From contig DRQB01000103.1 in the NCBI GenBank assembly GCA_011330645.1, positions 1 through 15,096 on the forward strand: DNA of 15,096 bases. Reading direction: 5' to 3'. Below the pieces are notes generated by a model that was not told the origin of the DNA, searched no databases, and saw only the letters and a list, made by a program, of their open reading frames with translations. This document shows, in pieces, positions 1 to 6,949 of the stretch (position 1 is the stretch's first letter; each line of letters begins with the position of its first letter). The DNA is from Campylobacterota bacterium. GTDB taxonomy: Bacteria > Campylobacterota > Campylobacteria > Campylobacterales > Sulfurovaceae. Made by a program: the position numbers and the translations under genes.

Positions 1-232
1 AATCCGCATCTAACCCCGCACTTTCAAATGTATACCCACTTAACACAAATAAAACAGTCTCATGAAATGTCTCTTTAAGATTTGTAGGTAGTTCGGGCAT
101 AAATGTAATATATTTTACTTCACATGCAATAGAAAAATCTTGATTCTTTTCAAAAAGATATCCTATGGTTTGTGCAATATGTTGTGCCATAAGTGTACGA
201 TACTCGGGTGTCTGAAAAAGATTAATAGTCAT
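1..232 (-). CDS. Unrecognised protein, N-terminal part (runs off the left edge)
   Basis: The reading frame is open from an ATG at 232 down to position 1, giving 77 complete codons of the N-terminus; the rest lies outside the window. It begins MTINLFQTPEYRTLMAQHIA. The start is supported by an AAAGG Shine-Dalgarno about 8 bases upstream and by an 11-base overlap with the stop of the preceding aminotransferase gene, which points to translational coupling. The visible part looks soluble: mixed charged and aromatic residues, no signal peptide and no membrane helix. I recognise no motif or family. As the last visible gene of the minus-strand operon it is co-transcribed with the pabC-like gene, but its function cannot be inferred from that alone. 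Confidence 0.75.
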   Translation of the reverse strand, partial: MTINLFQTPEYRTLMAQHIAQTIGYLFEKNQDFSIACEVKYITFMPELPTNLKETFHETVLFVLSGYTFESAGLDAD

Positions 233-836
233 ATCTGTTGCCTTTTATATCTTGAATGGAAATATCTGTTAATATTTTAAATCCTAACATAGCATTCATT
301 AAAGCAACTTGTGTGTACTTTGATAAGTGCTCTTTTTTAATGTCCCCAAGGGTTAAAAGTCCATCATCTATCAGTTTGGCTCTCATCGTACCTTGCAGTA
401 GAGGACGAGAGGGTGTTATCCATTTTTCTCCATCATACAATGCAATATTTGCAATGGAAGTATCTGTGAGATAACCATCTTTCTCTATGATAATTTCATC
501 GACATCTGCATGTGTATGAAGTAGACTATCCAAGGTTTCTCTCTTTGCATACTTAAATGCATATTCAAGGTTCGATGAGATGATTTTGAGTGTAGAAATT
601 TTTTTTGGCGTATAAGGAATATATTCAATCGAACGTATTTTTGTATTATAGAGAATACGACAACGGTAAAGTCCTTTATGCGGAGGATGAATAGCAGCAG
701 ACAAATCTAGTTTGTCTTTTGACTGAAGAAGCTTTGAACGACTAAAGTCACATCTTTGCTGATGGTAATCCAGATTGAAAACTTTCCCTTCTTCAATTTT
801 AATTGTTTCAAGAAGCAGGGAAGTATTGTCAGTCAT
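222..836 (-). CDS. pabC: Class IV aminotransferase, aminodeoxychorismate lyase-like
   Basis: This 204-residue PLP enzyme of fold type IV probably converts 4-amino-4-deoxychorismate to p-aminobenzoate and pyruvate for folate synthesis. The family signature covers residues 110-153: DEIIIEKDGYLTDTSIAN, then WITPSRPLLQGTMRAKL, which bind the PLP phosphate. The Schiff-base lysine is probably K95 in FKYAKRETLDSL. The start was set at the ATG at 836, which overlaps the cysK stop by 8 bases (ATGACTGA). A longer frame upstream, open to 950, only reads back into cysK and was discarded. The protein is shorter than E. coli PabC (about 270 residues), with a reduced N-terminal part. Class IV members also include branched-chain and D-amino acid aminotransferases, so the family is secure but the substrate is inferred. 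No pabB is visible in the window. Confidence 0.8.
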   Translation of the reverse strand: MTDNTSLLLETIKIEEGKVFNLDYHQQRCDFSRSKLLQSKDKLDLSAAIHPPHKGLYRCRILYNTKIRSIEYIPYTPKKISTLKIISSNLEYAFKYAKRETLDSLLHTHADVDEIIIEKDGYLTDTSIANIALYDGEKWITPSRPLLQGTMRAKLIDDGLLTLGDIKKEHLSKYTQVALMNAMLGFKILTDISIQDIKGNRYDY

Positions 837-1749
837 CAAACAACTCTGTCGAGAGATAACGTTCAGCCGTATCACATAAAACTGTAATAATAGTCTTTCC
901 TTTATTCTCAGGTCTATTTGCCAAGATTTGGGCTGCATGCAGATTTGCACCTGCTGAAATACCTATGAGTAAACCTTCTTCTGAGGCAATTTTTTGCGCC
1001 ATGGCAAAAGAGTCTTCGTTACTTACAGCAAGTACTTCATCGTAGATATCTGTATTGAGTATCTTAGGTACAAATCCTGCTCCGATACCTTGGATTTTGT
1101 GTGGACCTGCTTTCCCTCCTTCGAGGACTGGAGAGGCAGAAGGTTCCACTGCAATGACTTGTAATGCTTTGGAGTGAGACTTCAGTACTTCAGCGGTACC
1201 AGTGAGTGTACCACCTGTACCCACCGAGGCTACAAAAATATCAAGATTTCCTTCTGTATCTTTGAGTATCTCTAATGCGGTTGTTTTTCTATGTATATCT
1301 GGATTGTCAGGATTATTGAACTGTTGTAAAACTTTTGCATTTTTAAGTTCTTTTTCTAATGCATCTGCTTTTTCTATGGCACCACTCATGCCATCCTCAG
1401 AAGGGGTCAGTACAAGTTTTGCACCCAAATGTGTAAGAATTTTACGGCGCTCTATACTCATAGACTCTGGCATAGTAAGTATGAGTTTCATCCCCTTCGC
1501 TGCACAAATAGCAGCCAATCCAATGCCGGTATTGCCAGAAGTGGGTTCAATGATAGTGGTATCAGTATCTATATCCCCACTTTTTAATGCTTCATTTATC
1601 ATATTAAAAGCTATTCTATCTTTCACGGATGAAGTAGGATTCATAAACTCACATTTTCCTAAAATGGAGGTGCCTGTCTCTTTTGATAATGTATTTATTC
1701 TAACTAAAGGCGTATTGCCTATGAGTTCTTCAATATTATTTGCAATCAT
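829..1749 (-). CDS. cysK: Cysteine synthase (O-acetylserine sulfhydrylase)
   Basis: This 306-residue PLP enzyme of fold type II makes L-cysteine from O-acetylserine and sulfide in the cytoplasm. Visible hallmarks are IEELIGNTPLVRI at the N-terminus, the PLP lysine K43 in NPTSSVKDRIAF, the substrate-binding loop TSGNTG at 70-75, the glycine-rich phosphate loop GTGGT, and the CysK-style segment HKIQGIGAGFVP. The C-terminus has TAERYLSTELF, also typical of CysK; CysM is the nearest alternative. The start is the ATG at 1749, preceded by AAGGA. The gene lies 35 bases after the carbonic anhydrase and overlaps the pabC-like gene by 8 bases, so it is inside the minus-strand operon. Its product is the sulfur donor used by OvoA, encoded elsewhere in the window; that link is inference from pathway knowledge. 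Confidence 0.92.
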   Translation of the reverse strand: MIANNIEELIGNTPLVRINTLSKETGTSILGKCEFMNPTSSVKDRIAFNMINEALKSGDIDTDTTIIEPTSGNTGIGLAAICAAKGMKLILTMPESMSIERRKILTHLGAKLVLTPSEDGMSGAIEKADALEKELKNAKVLQQFNNPDNPDIHRKTTALEILKDTEGNLDIFVASVGTGGTLTGTAEVLKSHSKALQVIAVEPSASPVLEGGKAGPHKIQGIGAGFVPKILNTDIYDEVLAVSNEDSFAMAQKIASEEGLLIGISAGANLHAAQILANRPENKGKTIITVLCDTAERYLSTELFDD

Positions 1750-1784
1750 AAACTATCCTTATTCATTTAGCTTATGTTATCCAA

Positions 1785-2429
1785 TTATTTTTGAGTAAGT
1801 GCTTTAAATTCAAAATTTTCATCATCATAATATTTGATATGACCATTTTTGATATCATAATGCCACCCATGTAAAAATATGGTTTCATTTTCTACCCCTT
1901 TTTTTACCGCAGGATAGGTAAGAAGGTTTTCAAGTTGAAAAACAACAGAGAGTTTTTCTGTATAGCGTAAAAGATTTTCTTTACTTTCACTTACGCATGC
2001 AGCTTGTGCCACACGTTTGGCTTCGCTTCCCAGTTCTAACCACTTGATAGTATGAATATTTTCAGGCGTGGTTTCAATGTCTTTATACAGAGCAGAGATC
2101 GCACCACAATCTGAGTGACCACATACTATAATATCGGTAATCCCCAGTATGGAGACAGCATATTCTATGGCTGAAGCAGTAGCATGAAAATCTGCATCAG
2201 GTTTAAAAGGTGCCACAAAGTTACCAATATTTCTTACAATAAATAAATCTCCAGGCTTAGACCCTGTAATTAAAGCAGGCATCACACGGGAATCAGAACA
2301 TCCTATAAACAGTGCCTTAGGGTTTTGCCCTTCTTCTACCAGCTTTTTAAAACGCTCTTCGCTCTTTTTAAATTTGACTTTTTGAAAAGATTCATGTCCT
2401 TTTTCAAACTCTTTGAGTCTATTATCCAT
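1785..2429 (-). CDS. Beta-class carbonic anhydrase
   Basis: This 214-residue cytoplasmic zinc enzyme interconverts CO2 and bicarbonate. The beta-class ligands are in place: C44 with the D46-R48 dyad in GCSDSRVMP, and H105 and C108 in CGHSDCGA. The conserved IVRNIGN follows at 64-70 and a GWHYDI segment lies near the C-terminus. Length is normal for the plant/bacterial type. The ATG at 2429 follows AAGGAG with 7 bases of spacing and overlaps the pyrC stop by 8 bases, so the two are probably translated together. Bicarbonate is needed for carbamoyl phosphate, the precursor two steps before the PyrC reaction, which may explain the pairing; it also feeds other carboxylations, including CO2 fixation in autotrophic relatives. 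Naming as can or cynT would be arbitrary, so no symbol is given. Confidence 0.93.
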   Translation of the reverse strand: MDNRLKEFEKGHESFQKVKFKKSEERFKKLVEEGQNPKALFIGCSDSRVMPALITGSKPGDLFIVRNIGNFVAPFKPDADFHATASAIEYAVSILGITDIIVCGHSDCGAISALYKDIETTPENIHTIKWLELGSEAKRVAQAACVSESKENLLRYTEKLSVVFQLENLLTYPAVKKGVENETIFLHGWHYDIKNGHIKYYDDENFEFKALTQK

Positions 2430-3432
2430 AGATAATCTCCTTTATTGAGTAGGCTATCTCTTCATCGGCATACATAGGTACTACGCCATTGTAAGAAGAA
2501 GGTACAGTAAATGGTTTTTTCTCCAAAACTACAGTTTTTGGAAGAGGTTTCACCCCATAAATATGTTGTGCATTACCAGAGACAAATGCTTGCAGGTTTT
2601 CTAACGGAGCATTTTCATTTTCAAAGAGTTCTGCTAGTACCTGTAGGGCGATAGGTGCTGTAAATACACCAGCAGCACAACCACAAGCTTCTTTTGCTTC
2701 TCTAGGGTGTGGGGCAGAGTCAGAACCAAACATCACTTTGGGATGTGCTTCAAGTGCTACTTTAAGCAGGGCAACTTTATCTTCTGGACGTTTAGCAATG
2801 GGTTTACAAAAAAGGTGAGGTTTTAGCATCCCACCTGCAACATCATCAAGAGTGATAAGAAGGTGATGCAGTGTAATCGTTGCATAAAGATTTTCATACT
2901 TGTCTAGTGCTGCAACACTCTCTTTGGTAGTGATGTGCTCCATAATGATTTTAAGTTTTGGAAATGCAGTAGCAAGACGTTCATAAATACTCACAAATTC
3001 AGCTTCTCTATCCATCACGAAGCCATTGGTCTCTCCATGTATACAAAGAGGAATGTCTAGCTCACTCATGGCTTCAAGAGTAGGGCGTAATTCTTCTACA
3101 TCAAAGCCACTTACTCCACCTTCAGAGTTAGTTGTAATACCTGCAGGGTAGAGTTTAATCGCTGTTATTTCATCCCGTATGCTCTCTAAAAAAGCTTTGT
3201 CATAGGTGGGTTTAAAAAAGAGTGTCATATATGGGGTAAACTGTTCATCTCCTATGGCGTTTAAAATACGATTTTTATAGGCAATAACTTCTTCTTTGGT
3301 ACTTACTGGTGGTACAAGGTTTGGCATGATGATAGCCCCTGAAAAAGTTTGTGCTGAAGATTTAGCAATATTGTCTAACATCTCGCCATCACGGAGGTGC
3401 AAGTGCATGTCAAGTGGTGCGGTTAATTGCAT
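2422..3432 (-). CDS. pyrC: Dihydroorotase, class II (PyrC)
   Basis: This 336-residue zinc metalloenzyme cyclises N-carbamoyl-aspartate to dihydroorotate in de novo pyrimidine synthesis. The binuclear metal site is complete: H10 and H12 in DMHLHLRDG, carboxylated lysine K93 in AIKLYPAG, H132 in IHGETNG, H166 in MEHITT, and D238 in GSDSAPH. Spacing and length match the E. coli PyrC type rather than the PyrC/allantoinase type. The ATG at 3432 was preferred to a TTG one codon earlier because it sits 5 bases after an AAAGGA Shine-Dalgarno. The gene start overlaps the end of yidD by 23 bases, and its stop overlaps the carbonic anhydrase start by 8 bases. Confidence 0.95.
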   Translation of the reverse strand: MQLTAPLDMHLHLRDGEMLDNIAKSSAQTFSGAIIMPNLVPPVSTKEEVIAYKNRILNAIGDEQFTPYMTLFFKPTYDKAFLESIRDEITAIKLYPAGITTNSEGGVSGFDVEELRPTLEAMSELDIPLCIHGETNGFVMDREAEFVSIYERLATAFPKLKIIMEHITTKESVAALDKYENLYATITLHHLLITLDDVAGGMLKPHLFCKPIAKRPEDKVALLKVALEAHPKVMFGSDSAPHPREAKEACGCAAGVFTAPIALQVLAELFENENAPLENLQAFVSGNAQHIYGVKPLPKTVVLEKKPFTVPSSYNGVVPMYADEEIAYSIKEIIYG

Positions 3433-3772
3433 CAAAATCCTTTAGTATATAGTAATGTGTATTGTTCTTGTCAGTACTTTTGGGTACGAACCAATAGAGT
3501 ATATCTATTTTGCCATACTCTGCATTAAAAGTGAGTATAGAGGAAGTCTTTGTAGGCATATATTCCACCAATGGATAGTCAATACCTCCTTTAAAGAACT
3601 GGTTACATCTTAATATACGTAATGAAGTTTCTGTAAATGCTTTATGTGGTGCATTAAATTCAAATTGCCATTTGGCATACTCTGAACATGTAGGATAATA
3701 GCGACATGATGCAGGAAGCATTTTCGAGATGTATTGATAGCCTTTGATGGGAAGAATCCAAAAGTTTGCCAA
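3410..3772 (-). CDS. yidD: Membrane protein insertion efficiency factor YidD, TTG start
   Basis: YidD assists YidC-dependent insertion of inner-membrane proteins from the cytoplasmic face. The signature is clear: GYQYISKMLPASCRYYPTCS at residues 11-30, followed by EYA, then LRILRCNQFFKGGIDYP. The protein has 120 residues, against about 70-85 in many bacteria. The family core ends near residue 70, and the remaining 50 residues form a C-terminal extension without a motif I know. The start is a TTG at 3772, six bases after AAGGA; it gives the normal distance from the N-terminus to the cysteine motif, whereas the first ATG (residue 18) would cut into the family core. It begins 2 bases after the lnt stop. 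In many bacteria yidD sits between rnpA and yidC, so its place here between lnt and pyrC is atypical. Confidence 0.88.
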   Translation of the reverse strand: MANFWILPIKGYQYISKMLPASCRYYPTCSEYAKWQFEFNAPHKAFTETSLRILRCNQFFKGGIDYPLVEYMPTKTSSILTFNAEYGKIDILYWFVPKSTDKNNTHYYILKDFDAINRTT

Positions 3773-3774
3773 GT

Positions 3775-5085
3775 TTATTCCTTTAGCACGTGTGCATGAT
3801 CTATAATATATGACTCAGACATATTCACACTATGATAAATGGTTGTGCCATACTTTTTACTGTAGTATTGTAACAAGAGTTTTTGTAAAGTGGGTTCAAT
3901 GGATGGAGTAAACCATCCATCATTCGAAAGAACTATCATATTTTTAGGGTAGTTTCCATTTTTGTCTTTGCTATAGAGTTTTTCAGAAGTAGCCTCAAAA
4001 CAGATGGCATTCCTATAGCTTACACCATCAACCGTATAATCAATGACATCTGAACTTGCCTGATAGTCTATTGCCCCATCATAAAAGACTTTATTGATCC
4101 ATTTACTTAAAAAGTCAGGTAGGGGGTTGCTCTCCCCAAATGGAACGAGTATAACTTTATTGGCAACCGTTATTGTACCTTTCGTAAAGATATAGGTTGA
4201 GTTCCTAGGTGTTTGCCCATCGGCATATAATGCTCCTACGATAATGTTAATATATTGAGCTCTTTTTTGAAGTTCGTCTATGAGATTTTGTGAATGGTTA
4301 AGGAAGACAGGAAATACAGACTCAGGTAAGATAATGAGTGATTTTTGTTGTGCTATAGCTTGGTCAATCATTGCAAATATTGCTTTAAACTGCTGTGGAT
4401 GCAGGCTTTTGTCCCACTTCTGTTCAACAGAGGTATGCGTACTGACTAATGCAATTTTATGATAGATATCTGTTGTATGTTTATGCATAGTTGGTTGATA
4501 AGCAAAGAGAACGATGGCAAGTAAAAGAAGATTTCCCCTCCAGATGCTTAAACTGATAGCAACTAAAATGAGTCCAAATTGCCATTTTTCTATACCGAAA
4601 TAACTCTCTATAAATATCAGTTCGGGTTTTAACCAGTCAAAACCAAAAGGATGTAGATAGCTCAAGCCCAATAAGCCTAAAGCTTTGAGTGTTAAGGAAA
4701 GCAGTGTAACTGTAGAACGGGATTCCACACTCCCAACAAAATACTGTGATGCTTTCTCAGCTGTCCATGCCAGTATCCAAAAAATAATGCCATACCCAAA
4801 AGCAATGAGAAACAAACCTACAGGAAATCCCCAAGTATAGCCGTAATGTTTTAATGCAAGAGCTATCCACCAAAACCAAAATATACCAATAAATACACCA
4901 TACCAAAACCATACTTTTTGATTTGCTTGTAATAAAAAAAAGAGTGAGCAGAGGGCTAAAATCGTATTAAGAAAAGGATAAGAAAATCCCCAGTGGTTCA
5001 GATAAATGAAGGAAGAACCCAAAAGCGCAATGCCCAAGCCTCTTGTTATCTCCAAAGTGCTAAAATATTGTCTAATTTTATTCAT
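3775..5085 (-). CDS. lnt: Apolipoprotein N-acyltransferase
   Basis: Lnt adds the third acyl chain to the N-terminal cysteine of lipoproteins at the periplasmic side of the inner membrane. The 436-residue protein has several hydrophobic helices in residues 14-195, then a carbon-nitrogen hydrolase (nitrilase) domain. The catalytic triad is visible: E255 in LIILPESVFPVF, K310 in VANKVILVPFGE, and C362 in NAICFEATSE, followed by VLSNDGWF at 385-392. It is shorter than E. coli Lnt (512 residues) and ends in the nitrilase domain at SESYIIDHAHVLKE, without an obvious final membrane helix. The ATG at 5085 was chosen because AGGA lies 8 bases upstream; a TTG at 5109 would extend into yajC. It is divergent from yajC and is the first gene of the minus-strand operon. 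Confidence 0.92.
   Translation of the reverse strand: MNKIRQYFSTLEITRGLGIALLGSSFIYLNHWGFSYPFLNTILALCSLFFLLQANQKVWFWYGVFIGIFWFWWIALALKHYGYTWGFPVGLFLIAFGYGIIFWILAWTAEKASQYFVGSVESRSTVTLLSLTLKALGLLGLSYLHPFGFDWLKPELIFIESYFGIEKWQFGLILVAISLSIWRGNLLLLAIVLFAYQPTMHKHTTDIYHKIALVSTHTSVEQKWDKSLHPQQFKAIFAMIDQAIAQQKSLIILPESVFPVFLNHSQNLIDELQKRAQYINIIVGALYADGQTPRNSTYIFTKGTITVANKVILVPFGESNPLPDFLSKWINKVFYDGAIDYQASSDVIDYTVDGVSYRNAICFEATSEKLYSKDKNGNYPKNMIVLSNDGWFTPSIEPTLQKLLLQYYSKKYGTTIYHSVNMSESYIIDHAHVLKE
5058..5066 (+). promoter_or_regulatory. Candidate extended -10 promoter for yajC-secD-secF
   Basis: TGCTAAAAT is a TGN extended -10 element with a five-of-six match to TATAAT. It lies inside the 5' end of the lnt coding region, about 32 bases before the yajC ATG, and would give a leader of roughly 25 bases. 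No -35 box at correct spacing is evident, which is normal for sigma-70 promoters in Campylobacterota. A promoter must lie in this overlap because only 12 bases separate the divergent starts. Confidence 0.4.
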
Positions 5086-5088
5086 AAA

Positions 5089-5097
5089 AGGATTCCT
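5089..5097. promoter_or_regulatory. Palindromic two-way Shine-Dalgarno between lnt and yajC
   Basis: The 9-base odd-centred palindrome AGGATTCCT reads AGGA on both strands. On the plus strand AGGA ends 5 bases before the yajC ATG; on the minus strand AGGA ends 8 bases before the lnt ATG. The two start codons are separated by only 12 bases, so this element occupies most of the intergenic space and serves as ribosome binding site for both genes. Confidence 0.8.
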
Positions 5098-5382
5098 ATG
5101 GAACAACAAGGTAGCGTAATTGGTTCATTTTTGCCACTTATTATTTTATTTGCGATATTTTATTTTTTAATTCTTCGACCACAACAAAAAGCTCAAAAAG
5201 CACATAAAGCAATGCTGGAGAGTCTTGACAAAGGTGATAAAATCATCACTACAGGTGGTCTCATCGCTGTGATTGTTAAAACTGAAGAAGATTTTATCAA
5301 AATCAAACTAAATGATGACACTATTGTTAAACTAGATAGAGCATATGTAGCAAAAAAGGTAGAACTAGGTGAAAACGCTTAA
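5098..5382 (+). CDS. yajC: Sec translocase accessory protein YajC
   Basis: YajC is a small inner-membrane subunit associated with SecDF and YidC at the Sec translocon. The 94-residue product has one membrane helix at about 8-26, followed by the family hallmark LILRPQQKAQKAHKAML. After it comes a small cytoplasmic beta-rich domain with GDKIITTGGLIAVI and an ...FIKIKLNDDTIVKLDR segment, all typical for YajC. The ATG at 5098 has AGGA 5 bases upstream; a longer frame starting at 4993 would run through lnt and lacks support. The gene overlaps secD by 14 bases, giving a coupled yajC-secD-secF cluster. Confidence 0.95.
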   Translation: MEQQGSVIGSFLPLIILFAIFYFLILRPQQKAQKAHKAMLESLDKGDKIITTGGLIAVIVKTEEDFIKIKLNDDTIVKLDRAYVAKKVELGENA

Positions 5383-6949
5383 TTTTAGAGTGATTCTTTT
5401 TGCATTTGCACTTATTTTTGGTGTAGTCTTTTCTATCCCCTCTTTAACACAAAGTGATGAAGGAAAAAAAATAACTTTGGGGCTTGACCTTCAAGGTGGT
5501 TTGCACATGCTTTTAGGTATCAAAAGCGATGTTGCTATTGAATCACGTATTAAATCTATGGCAGCTTCAGTCAAATACATTTTTGATGACGAGGAAATCA
5601 TTTTTGATGATTTGCGTATGACTGATGGTAACCAAATTACTTTTGAATTGCTCGATAAAGATGATGCAACCAAAGCCAAAGCATTGATTGAAAAAGAGTT
5701 AGATGGTGTTGTCCTTAAAGAAAATGGGTTGAAATTTACACTCTCCATGACAGAAGCAGAAGTGACACGTACTAAGAAAAGTGCTATTAAACAGGCTGTT
5801 GACACGATAAGAAATAGACTCAATGAATTTGGTCTGGCTGAACCAACTGTTGCAAAACAAGGTGAAGATAAAATTCTTGTAGAGGTGCCTGGTATTAAAA
5901 CACAGGAAGATGAACAACGTATTCGTGAACTCATCGCCCGTGCGGCACATCTACAGCTTATGGCAGTAGATGAAGACAGAGCAGCCAGAGTGAATACGAT
6001 GAATCCAAATGAAGCAAAAAGTTTTGGAGATGTTATTTTACAAGATGTCAACTCTCCAGAAAAATATTTGCTACGTGCTATCCCTGTGCTTGATGGGTCT
6101 ATGCTCACAGATGCTAAAGTAGGATTTGATAAAAACAATCAACCTGTTATTAACTTTACACTCAATGGTCAAGGTGCTAAGATATTTGGTGACTTTACAG
6201 GAAAATATGTTGGTAAACGTATGGCTGTTGTACTTGACAATAATGTCTATTCTGCACCAGTAATCAATGAACGTATTGGTGGAGGACGTGTGCAAATTTC
6301 TGGTAGATTTAAACTTTCAGAAGCACATGATCTTGCGATTGCTTTACGCTCAGGAGCATTACTTGCACCTGTATATGTGATGGAAAAACGTTCTGTGGGG
6401 CCTAGCCTTGGAGCAGACAACATTAAAGCGAGTATGGAAGCACTCATGCTTGGTTTTGTTTTGGTTGTACTCTTTATGATTTTGTACTATGGATTAGCTG
6501 GTGTTATTGCCAATGTAGCATTGATTGGTAACCTCTTTTTGATTTTAGCAGTGATGTCCCTTTTTGGTGCAACACTTACTTTACCGGGTATGGCAGGGAT
6601 TGTCCTTACGGTAGGTATGGCGGTGGATGCGAACGTAATTATTAACGAGCGTATTCGTGAACTTCTGCATGAAGGTAAGTCCGTAGCAAAGTCTATAGAA
6701 GAAGGGTATAACAAAGCCTTTACAGCCATTTTAGATGCCAATGTCACGACATTGATTGCAGCTGTAGTGCTTTGGGCTTACGGAACAGGGCCACTTAAAG
6801 GGTTTGCTTTAACGATGGGTATTGGTATTTTAGCTTCTATGCTCACAGCAATTGTTGGCACACATGGTATGTATCAGTGGCTCATGCCTAAAATAGACAA
6901 GAAAAAACTTGGTCTTTGGTTTGGTATTAAAACAGAGGGAGCAAAATAA
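5369..6949 (+). CDS. secD: Protein translocase subunit SecD
   Basis: SecD is an RND-family inner-membrane protein that, with SecF, uses the proton motive force to pull exported proteins through SecYEG. The 526-residue protein has an N-terminal helix (about 6-24), the D1 motif LGLDLQGGLHMLL at 37-49, a large periplasmic P1 region to about 340, and five further membrane helices at about 350-505. The transport-related aspartate is D420 in GMAVDANVIINERIRE; LRSGALLAPV precedes the helices as usual. The start is GTG at 5369, inside the end of yajC, with AAAGG about 9 bases upstream. It ends in a 1-base overlap (TAATG) with secF. Confidence 0.96.
   Translation: MKTLNFRVILFAFALIFGVVFSIPSLTQSDEGKKITLGLDLQGGLHMLLGIKSDVAIESRIKSMAASVKYIFDDEEIIFDDLRMTDGNQITFELLDKDDATKAKALIEKELDGVVLKENGLKFTLSMTEAEVTRTKKSAIKQAVDTIRNRLNEFGLAEPTVAKQGEDKILVEVPGIKTQEDEQRIRELIARAAHLQLMAVDEDRAARVNTMNPNEAKSFGDVILQDVNSPEKYLLRAIPVLDGSMLTDAKVGFDKNNQPVINFTLNGQGAKIFGDFTGKYVGKRMAVVLDNNVYSAPVINERIGGGRVQISGRFKLSEAHDLAIALRSGALLAPVYVMEKRSVGPSLGADNIKASMEALMLGFVLVVLFMILYYGLAGVIANVALIGNLFLILAVMSLFGATLTLPGMAGIVLTVGMAVDANVIINERIRELLHEGKSVAKSIEEGYNKAFTAILDANVTTLIAAVVLWAYGTGPLKGFALTMGIGILASMLTAIVGTHGMYQWLMPKIDKKKLGLWFGIKTEGAK

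Noticed and set aside
837..950. N-terminal extension of the pabC-like protein by 38 residues
   Set aside because: It reads back into cysK in another frame and has no family similarity; the ATG at 836 with an 8-base overlap is the natural start.
1202..1798. 198-codon plus-strand open frame opposite cysK
   Set aside because: It lies wholly opposite the well-supported cysK gene, has no ribosome binding site and shows no family motif; its serine/valine/isoleucine-rich composition is that of an antisense frame.
5086..5109. TTG start at 5109 for lnt
   Set aside because: It would lie inside yajC without a Shine-Dalgarno, while the ATG at 5085 has AGGA at 8 bases.
5491..6138. 215-codon minus-strand open frame opposite secD
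   Set aside because: Serine-rich antisense shadow of secD codons, no start signal, no recognisable domain.
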